Shown: positions 56,849 through 64,000 of the stretch, piece after piece
Layout: each line of letters starts with the position of its first letter
Position numbering within the stretch: the stretch's first letter is position 1
Assembly (NCBI GenBank): GCA_008828725.1
Contig: MEHQ01002267.1
Span: forward strand, 19,320 to 83,319
Length of the DNA: 64,000 nucleotides
Source of the DNA: Saccharina japonica
Taxonomy: Eukaryota > Sar > Phaeophyceae > Laminariales > Laminariaceae
Direction: 5' to 3'
Program-made: the position numbers and the translations under genes
Notes under the pieces: model-generated
Seen by the model: only the letters and a program-made list of their open reading frames with translations
Databases searched by the model: none
What the model was told of the DNA's origin: nothing

Positions 56849-57631
56849 GGGCAAATGCCAAAATCAGGTATACCTGATCCATTTGAGCCAAAATCAGGTA
56901 TATACTAAAACCAAGTAAAAAAAGCACGCCACGAGCGGTGTTTTTCAAGAATGTTTGGCTGTGAGAAATATTAAAACATATTTTTTTTAATTTGCGCCTG
57001 AACAGCAGAATGATCATGAGTGTGTATCCTCCAGACTCTTACAAATTTTGTACCAGTTATGTCCTTTTCTCTACGGGTATGAATATCTGTCGTATGCTTT
57101 CATTGATTTCGTTATCACACTCACTCTTACTGCGGGTATTTCTGTATTGTTATACTCGTACTCGTACCAGGTACTCGTAGTATGTACCAGTATATAGTAG
57201 CCACATTGATAGCATACGAACAAAACATCGAGTTAATTTGAGACTGAAATGCTCGCTTTCCGTACCGTGTCAGCAAGCAGCAGTACGTATTATAATACAA
57301 CAGATCCATTGTGCTGTATGCGCGCGTATGATATGTTCTGTATGTCGTTGTGGCGAGTCGTATGTACGTGGTGTGGTGATGTATTCGTGTCGGGCGTATA
57401 GGAGACAGTAGTGTACGTATGGCCTCTGATTGGCTCAAAATGCGCCAAAATCAGTTGAAAGCTAGACAAAGTAGACAAATCCAGGTGTACCTGGCTAATT
57501 CATGCCAAAACAAGTACGATGTGAGGCAGGCCAATAACAGGTGTCTTAGCGTGTGATTTGTACTTGGTTTTAGTGTTACACCTGTTTTTGGCATCAAAGT
57601 GACCAGGTGTACCTGATTTTGGCTAAAACCC
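56849..57631. mobile_element. MULE-family element M3, 783 bp
   Basis: Inverted ends: GGGCAAATGCCAAAATCAGG from the left, GGGTTTTAGCCAAAATCAGG inward from the right, both continuing to ACTAAAACCAAGTA. Same terminus family as M1 and M2. Flanking 9-mers TAGTATCAT and TAAAATGTT match at about 5 of 9, so no clear duplication. No transposase. Confidence 0.75.
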
Positions 57632-57689
57632 TAAAATGTTTGGCAGATCATTGAAGAACTCTCTAAAAACGATCGAATCAATAGGAACG

Positions 57690-57930
57690 TTTCCTCCTTA
57701 TTTCCCAGTATGTTATATTCCCAAAAATGCAGATGCACTTCTAAAAGGGTCTACATTTATGTACAGTAATACGCAGATATTTATTAACGTCGTATTTATG
57801 AATATATAGTATGATATGTGTATGATACAATGTCGCACATTTGCTGTTGTAGGTTTTCGATTCGTCCTTGCGCCACTCCGCCAGGCACGTCCCGGAGGGG
57901 AACCTTGTATCAGGTATCCATATACCTACG
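57690..57930. repeat. Dispersed repeat R12, copy 1 (partner 63150-63385)
   Basis: Both copies share CTTGCGCCACTC, AGGCACGTCCCGGAGGGGAA and CCTTGTA, preceded by a similar AT-rich stretch (ATATGCAGATA, AACGTCGTA). Same orientation, ~5.5 kb apart. Confidence 0.8.
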
Positions 57931-58170
57931 GTATCCATCGTACCAGGTGGGTATTAAATAGTGGATGAAATTGTTCATCGAACTGCTCGCACACTTGAAA
58001 TTGAAAACAAATGTTGGAAAGCATCGGGATCCGGGTCAGAAGAGTGAGAAAAAATATATATATAAAATAGTGTTGAATCCACCCTACGTAAAGCAGGAAA
58101 AATAATTTTTATTCCGGGCTGGCCTCAGTATCGGAATCTCAGCACTTCAATATCTCGAGGTTTATTTTTT
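57931..58170. other. No gene recognised
   Basis: AT-rich; nothing recognised. Confidence 0.4.
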
Positions 58171-59050
58171 TATTTTTTTGAGCGCTCTCTTCGAGGATCG
58201 GCTTCGACACCCCTCGCCGTTCGTTCTCCCCGCTTACCTCGCCGTGAACGCGTGCGGGGGCAGAGAGAGACAAGCGAGAAGTAGGCACGATCTTGGATTT
58301 TGGGAGCTCGAGCATTTATTTGAATCTTGACATGGGGGGCGGTAGTGCGCTAACACAAAGGGGTGACTTTTTAAAATAAGTGCAGTAGCATCATATAGGA
58401 GTCACATTTTGTTAGCCCTTTGCATCGTCTGCTTCGAAGAGTCGATGTTGTTTCGCAGGACATATCCTCGAGTGAGTGTTTACGGTGTAGGTGCACTCTA
58501 CATTTCAGTGTTTGCTGTGGCGAGAGGATCGACTTCAACGCCCCTCCCTCGTGAACCGTGAACGCGTGTGGAATGTCAAGCGTTTTCTTTCAATGTGCCG
58601 CTCCCAAAAGGGGAGGTTGCTCGGATGTTGGATTTATAATGTGAAACACCTACTATTGAAGTTGGGTGCATGTATATATTTTTGTTGGTTTTCGAATCGT
58701 GACCCTGTATCTAGGATGTTTATTGCCAAAACCATTTGTTTCACGTCGAGTGTATGATAATGTATGGATGCACGAGCAGGTATGTACCATTACTTCGTGC
58801 GAGTACGTGCAGCTTCAGAAACAGGTATAGCAGTGGGCTCGAGCGCTGTACGAGTTCCTTTGCTTATCTCGCCGGGAACGCGTGCGAGGGCAGAGAGAGA
58901 CAAGCGAGAAGCAGGCACGATTTGGGATCGACTTCAACGCCCCTCGCCCTTCGTACTCGCCTCCCCGTGAACCGTGGACGCGAGCGGGATGATGTCAAGC
59001 GTTTTCGGTCAATCTGCCGCTCTCTAAAGGACAGGTTGCTGCAAAAAAAC
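58171..59050. repeat. Three shuffled local repeats
   Basis: Blocks around 58171-58300, 58515-58640 and 58820-59045 share, in different combinations, GAACGCGTGCG, GGCAGAGAGAGACAAGCGAG, GATCGACTTCAACGCCCCTC, GTCAAGCGTTTTC and TGCCGCTC. The third block carries all parts, the others subsets, as expected from repeated partial duplication. Confidence 0.7.
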
Positions 59051-59595
59051 AAATAAAAATATGCGAACGTTCGAAGCCGGACTTGCGGTACATACATGAA
59101 TGTGGTTGACACGATGGGGTTACATTCTGAATCAATCTGCACACCCGGCAGTTACACGAGCACACATACCAGTTTGTTCGAGTCTATTTATGTACGAGGA
59201 GAGTACACGTATGTATGTAAGAGCGAGTAAGAACCCGCATTATTTCTCATTTTGATCTACTACTGCTGCAAACCACTGCTGCTGTAGAGCCACCCAGGAT
59301 CGGTCGACAGCAAGCAGGTCGAGGAGCAGTGTGGCTCAAATATATGCTTGCCCAGTGACACACAAACAAATAAATAAATGTTTTCCTCGGATGAATTATT
59401 AGTGTTCCATTTTTTTATGCCGTGCTGCACCTTAATACTACTGTAAAGAATATGCACTGAGTTTGGTTTCATAGCCCACACAGCAAGTTGCTGCAATGTG
59501 CGGCTTTTTATATCCAGGATTTTGAAAAATACGATAGCTGTGAGTTCTCCAGATCGAATGTACCAGGTAAATGGAATACTTTACCAGGTATGAAT
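59051..59595. other. No gene recognised
   Basis: Mixed to AT-rich. Two TACCAGGTA words sit near 59560 and 59582, just before the SINE. Confidence 0.4.
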
Positions 59596-60390
59596 GCCGG
59601 TCGCCCCGATGGTCTATTAATAGTGGTAACCTCGAACGCTTCTAAGAGTTGATGTATGGAGTTCGAATCTCACGTAGGTCCGACTTTTGAGTTTATTTGC
59701 AAAAATAAATAACAAACGGAATCAATTGCTGAGACCAAACGTTATAGTACCACTTTGTGGCTCTTTTTTCTTCCCGACTTTTATTTCGCCAACCAAAGAT
59801 AAAGGCTGTGTAGCAGCAGCGCCTATGGCCAAAACAAGATAGTACTCGTATGTATTCAAATTATGGTACGTATCGTTTTCGTATACGTACTCGGTGTACG
59901 TCTTACGTACATATTATACGTATCGTTCTCGTATATAGTGCAAGGCATGTATTATCGTATATATTTGCGGAACAATAAAAAGAGTCAACAAGATGATGGC
60001 GTATTGTGCCTGGCATCATCTTAGGGGTCGAATGATGGCGAAACGCCCCTTTTTGTTGGATTTTCCAATCTTGGGAACAAAGTGGGCCAACTTTGGTCTC
60101 CATACGACGGGTACACCCATTTTCTTTGGCATTATGTTGCTGAGAAGATTATGAACGAGCCACAAAGTGGTACCATAACCTTTGATCGGAGAGCGCGTAT
60201 TAATGGGCAGAATTCGATGCGAGTCGACGAGGGAAGAAAAAACTGAAGTCTTCTCGCAATGAAAATGCAAAGCAAGAACCGTAGTGGGGGAGGAGGGAGA
60301 GGAGCCTACTTTGTGACCCCCGATCTGAGTTACGACTAGGGAGGAGAGAGAAGGAAGGGCAAAGATAATACATGGGATGGAAAAAAAAGG
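59596..60390 (+). mobile_element. tRNA-derived SINE, copy 3, with a nested MITE
   Basis: Head GCCGGTCGCCCCGATGGTCT as in copy 1, B box GAGTTCGAATCTCACG near 59660, then the family body resuming at 60189 after a 454-bp MITE. It ends with AATACATGGGATGGAAAAAA at 60368-60388 and a short G run, where copy 4 begins. Confidence 0.8.
59735..60188. mobile_element. MITE, 454 bp, nested in SINE copy 3
   Basis: Flanked by GAGA at 59731-59734 and 60189-60192. The inverted ends share TTATAGTACCACTTTGTGG (A/G variant on the right). The SINE sequence, uninterrupted here in copy 2 apart from its own MITE, proves insertion. A 4-bp target duplication matches family R3, but the termini differ. Family unassigned. 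Confidence 0.75.
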
Positions 60391-60399
60391 GGGGGGGAA

Positions 60400-60722
60400 A
60401 TGCCCCGGTGGGCTAGCAGATGACCGCGAAGCCTGTTAGAATCAAGATCGTGAGTTCGAGCCCCCCCGAGTGCATGCTCGTAGGGACTTTTTCTCGCAAA
60501 ACAATATCTTGACTAGCGGAAAGCGGGAGAGGTTGAGTTAGCAAAATTCGATGAAAATCGACGAGCGTTGGGAAGGCTGAACCCTCTGCGCGATAAAAAT
60601 CAAGGCAAGAACCGTTGTGGGGGAGGAGGGAGAGGAGCCTACTTTGTGACCCCGGATCTAAGTTACGACTAGGGAGGGAGAAAGACAGAAGTGCGAAGAT
60701 AATAAATGGGATGGAAAAATAT
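60400..60722 (+). mobile_element. tRNA-derived SINE, copy 4
   Basis: Starts ATGCCCCGGTGGGCTAGCAG with an A-box-like segment and B box GAGTTCGAGCCCC near 60453. Its head differs from copies 1 and 3 but the body and tail are the same (GGGGGAGGAGGGAGAGGAGC, AATAAATGGGATGG). It abuts copy 3, so two SINEs lie in tandem. Confidence 0.8.
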
Positions 60723-61178
60723 ATACATGAAAGCATGTTCGTACGAGTACGTACAGCTTCAGAAACAGGTACAGTAATGGAAGTATTACACTCAGCTACG
60801 AGGCAAAGATGAGTCACGACGAAATCCTCGGGCTCACAGCTGTTTTTTTTTTTTTTTTAATTCAGCTCGAGCTTTATAGGAGTACGAGCACATACTGTGC
60901 TTCGAGTATGTAGACGTGCGAGTACGCACGCTCTACTATGCAGGGCTAAGTACGTACTGCTGTTCTGCGCCTCTCATCGCGGTTTTTACACTGCTGTATG
61001 TACTTTTTTGTGGTTTTCATGCGCGTGTTGCAACTACTGTGATATTCTTGATTTCTTTGTTGTGGGTTTATCTCCTGATAAATAATGAATTTCGGATAAA
61101 ACTCTTGGCATTCCTTTCGATTTGTATTTTGTTTGTGTCGAATGGAGCAATTCCAACTCCTTCCCTACCCTACCAGAA
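60723..61178. other. No gene recognised
   Basis: Contains a poly-T run near 60842-60858 and a block (GTACAGCTTCAGAAACAGGT) shared with 58805-58830. Nothing else recognised. Confidence 0.4.
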
Positions 61179-61220
61179 GCATGGGTGCCGGCGAATGCCG
61201 GCACCCATGCGGAGCCCTTG
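61179..61220 (+). mobile_element. Helitron-like 3' end with hairpin
   Basis: Identical to 1141-1182: a 32-nt perfect inverted repeat (61179-61210), then GGAGCCCTTG, then T. Upstream and downstream sequences differ between the two sites, as expected for two insertions sharing a 3' end. Confidence 0.5.
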
Positions 61221-62784
61221 TACCATATATAATATCATGTATCTGGTATCATATGTATAGTTATGTTTGTGAATTTTTCGCACTTTTCGCACCTTTCTCT
61301 TCGCGCGAGCGCTTTTCGGCAAAATGCTAAGTACCCCGACACGGGAGGCCCGGCCGGACACATTGGTCGAGGTTTGAGCTCGATCCGAGCTCTGTAGCTC
61401 GCGTGGCGGGCGCTCAAAGTTTGATTTCCCGCGGGAGTGGATAAGACGATTTCCCGGGTTCTCAGCATGAGGTCGTTTTTTGTACGTACGTGCCAATAAA
61501 TAATAATATTCTGCTTTTAGATGTTGTCTGTTTTTTGCTCTCTAACATGCACACAGGCCAGAAACATGTACCAGATACCAGGTAGACAGCAGACAACATG
61601 CACAGAGCGCGGCGTTACAGCGTTGCCGCCCACACCAGTAGGGAACATCGTGCGTGAGTGGCACATCTATCTGGGCTGTACTGCTGCTGTGGGTAGTTGT
61701 TTTATCGAAAGCTGCTGTCCGTAGTCCGCCACCTATCTTGCATTCTGTGCTGTTCTGCTGTGTGTTTGTGACATATCCAGGGTCACTTTGGACCGAAATG
61801 TAAGGACCGTTTTTATCACGTATGAGTACGGCAACTGTTATAATATTTATGATGTTGCGTGTTTTTGCCCCAAGCACACCACCAAACTTTTAGACATCAT
61901 GCAAAGAGAACACAAACAACACGCTGCAACCCCGCCCAGCAGTACAAGCAGCAGCAGGCAACATCACGCGCATGTGGCAGGTCCGCGGTGTACTGCTGTG
62001 GCTCCAGCAGTAGTTGCTTTATCGGAGGCTATGGTCCGTCATCGGTAATCTCTACCTCTCTTCTTCTGCTGCGCTGCTGCTGTGCATGTGTATGTGCGGT
62101 GTGTCACGCACTCACTGGTGTGCACACGCACGCCAGTAAAAAAAAAGAATTTGGCTCTTGGGTAATATGGTCAAATGAGTGCGATGCCCGGTTATTTGTT
62201 TGAAGTCGTGAGTTCGAGACTCTCGTTCATATATATTTTCCTTTTTTTCTTCACTTTAGTTTGTTTTAGTTTGTACTATGTACGTGCGTAACCCAGACAC
62301 CACAGACAGCACACGAGTAGTGTAGAGCAAGAAACAGCATCAAGCGCGTGCGGTAGTTTTGTCCGCCCTGTATTGCTGTGGCGTCCTACTATACTGTACT
62401 GTGTGTGTGTGTTTTTTTTTTATCGGACCCTGCGATCTGTTGTTATAAGGGGTAGTCCGTGGTCACAGGACAGGCTCCAAAAGCTCTGGAGTGGAAGAAA
62501 ACCCCAGGGAAAAATAATACACTAAATACAAAGTACAACGCAGTACGTAGTGCTGGGGGTCTCTGCTGTTGCGTAGTACATGCATGCTGCCACAGGTCCA
62601 ACAACACACTGCTTGCTGGTGCTGCTGCTGCTAACTGTGGAGCAGATCCACAGTCGAAATAGGGTAAGGCGCTGCATACACTTACACACTACTGGATATC
62701 TTTCGAATCTCGTCATCTCGGGCGTCGTTCGAACTGTGGGTTAGGGGATAACAATGCACGGTGCGCCTTTTCACCCCGCATACC
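61221..62784. other. No gene recognised
   Basis: Mixed sequence with CAG/CTG-rich patches. Near 62155-62225 there is a tRNA-like pair (TATGGTCAAATG and GAGTTCGAGACTC), but the acceptor does not pair. Confidence 0.4.
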
Positions 62785-63050
62785 AAGGTTAAGTCATTTT
62801 CGGCCCGCAGCCAAAGAGCAAGCAAATCTCTATACCCCACTAAAACCAGTCATTTTCGGCCCTGACACGATAAATAAGTCAATAATTTCTACCCTCCACA
62901 CCAAAACCAGGCCAATTTCGAACCCACCACAAAAACCAAATCATGTTTGATCCCCCACATAAAACCATGATAATTTCGACCCTAACACTGAAATCGAGTC
63001 TATTTCGATCCCCTTCTAGAACCAAGTCAACTGTGGTGCCCCTACACACA
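62785..63050. repeat. Degenerate minisatellite, units of about 30 bp
   Basis: About seven units of the form AATTTCGACCC...CACA.AAAACCA (for example ATTTTCGGCCC, AATTTCGAACCC, ATTTCGATCCCC). Spacing is 27-33 bp in the cleaner right half. Confidence 0.75.
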
Positions 63051-63149
63051 ACAAAGACATACATGAACACACGGACAAACACAATATAATGTTTGGCGGA
63101 ATCGTTAGGAAAATCTATAAAAAATATGCAGTCAATAGTAAGGGTTCCA

Positions 63150-63385
63150 CACTATTTCCAAGTATTTTTATCCCCAAAAGTGCGCAGGTCATTTGATACA
63201 GTTCTAAAAAATAGTATGCATGTACCCTGCATGTACGGTAATATGCAGATAATTCATAACGTCGTACTATGATATCATATGCATGCGTAGGATACAATAT
63301 CAAATTATGTATGGTTTTCAATTCGTTCTTGCGCCACTCCCCTAGGCACGTCCCGGAGGGGAACCTTGTACATCATATACATGTC
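63150..63385. repeat. Dispersed repeat R12, copy 2
   Basis: Partner of 57690-57930 (GCACGTCCCGGAGGGGAACC, CTTGCGCCACTC). Both are 3'-bounded near CCTTGTA. Confidence 0.8.
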
Positions 63386-64000
63386 ACAACATCGGACAAA
63401 TCGCGGATTCCTACTTGATGATAGATTATCTATGAACTAGGTATTTCTGGGCAGATAGATGCATGATCTGCATGATGTTGCTCGTGTTGCCGGGTGGCAG
63501 CCGTATAATCTGCATGGTTTTGGGCAGGTTTCCGGGGTTGGATATCTAGGATCTAGAGGATATATTAAACAGGTTATCTAGCAAGATGATGATGTGTCCA
63601 ACATATGATACAGATAATACAGATGGCAATTGCAGCTTCGGTCACATTGCACGTACCTTGGTACGAACCACCACTGGCTGCTGAGTTAACGCGTTTTCGA
63701 ATCAGATGGAAAACTTGACAAAAAATGACGATGATACATAGCGTCGGCAATTGTTTGGCTCGAGGATGATGAACGGTGTGCCCAAATAGGGTGTTTGCGA
63801 AGAATTTGGTTGGGTTAGGGTTCCTGTGGTTTGTCTCCTACAGTATACCAGGTATATGAGTAATTACAACCCACGAAAAATTGAGTGCTCTGGAGAAAAA
63901 AAACGCGACTAAAATTACGTTTTGTATATAACGAAGTAATATTGTGATTTTTTTGCCAGGCGGCGCGTTTCGCGCCTCGCCCTCCCGACCGAACTCGCCG
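63386..64000. other. No gene recognised
   Basis: Mixed sequence. The last ~40 bases turn GC-rich (GCGCCTCGCCCTCCCGACCG), similar in style to the 15.75-16.2 kb unit and the left window edge. This may be the start of another repeat or gene. Confidence 0.35.

Noticed and set aside
62155-62230. tRNA gene or fifth SINE
   Set aside because: A B-box (GAGTTCGAGACTC) and a poor A box are present, but the stems do not fold and the SINE body does not follow.

Overview
This is a repeat-dense stretch of a eukaryotic nuclear genome. I found no host gene I can name, and no rRNA gene, functional tRNA gene or CRISPR array. One gene has a clean GT-AG intron, several short elements carry RNA polymerase III A/B boxes, and most of the sequence belongs to eukaryotic mobile elements. 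Mixed AT-rich and GC-rich blocks and algal- or protist-like transposases suggest an alga or other protist, but the species cannot be fixed from the sequence.

Layout. 1-6.7 kb: a tandem duplication, a Helitron-like 3' end, a tRNA-derived SINE, and a 3.6-kb Mutator-like (MULE) element with a small hAT element inside. 6.8-14.0 kb: two related minisatellite arrays flank a 5.3-kb hAT transposon whose two-exon transposase gene looks intact. 14-20 kb: a second SINE with a piggyBac-type MITE in it, a compound trinucleotide run of 32 CTA and 28 CTG units, a second MULE-family copy with a perfect 9-bp target duplication, and a decayed DDE transposase. 20.8-25.9 kb: Helitron-like elements arranged head to tail, one carrying about 13 tandem units. 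26-50 kb: three pieces of a repeat family that encodes a coiled-coil protein, three copies of a MITE with 4-bp target duplications (one split by a 693-bp foldback element), a Tourist-like MITE, and two dyad-symmetric arrays of a CCGTGG-based 12-bp repeat. 50.7-56.1 kb: a fossil DIRS-type (tyrosine recombinase) retroelement next to another Helitron of the same family, then a degenerate satellite. 56.8-64 kb: a third MULE-family copy, two abutting SINEs (one with a nested MITE), another Helitron-like end and a short minisatellite.

How the parts relate. The only gene set that looks capable of working is the hAT transposase with its own terminal repeats. The 401-bp hAT MITE ends in different bases (CAGGGC rather than TAGGCT/TAGGGC), so it need not be this element's client. 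Nesting gives a relative order: the 4-bp-TSD MITE is older than the 693-bp foldback, the SINEs are older than the two MITEs inside them, and the 17-kb hAT MITE is older than the MULE copy next to it. Beyond the families, a 9-bp palindrome TACCWGGTA recurs about 20 times in unrelated contexts, and a hairpin followed by GGAGCCCTTG and then T recurs at five or six sites. These two signals are the least explained by known features.
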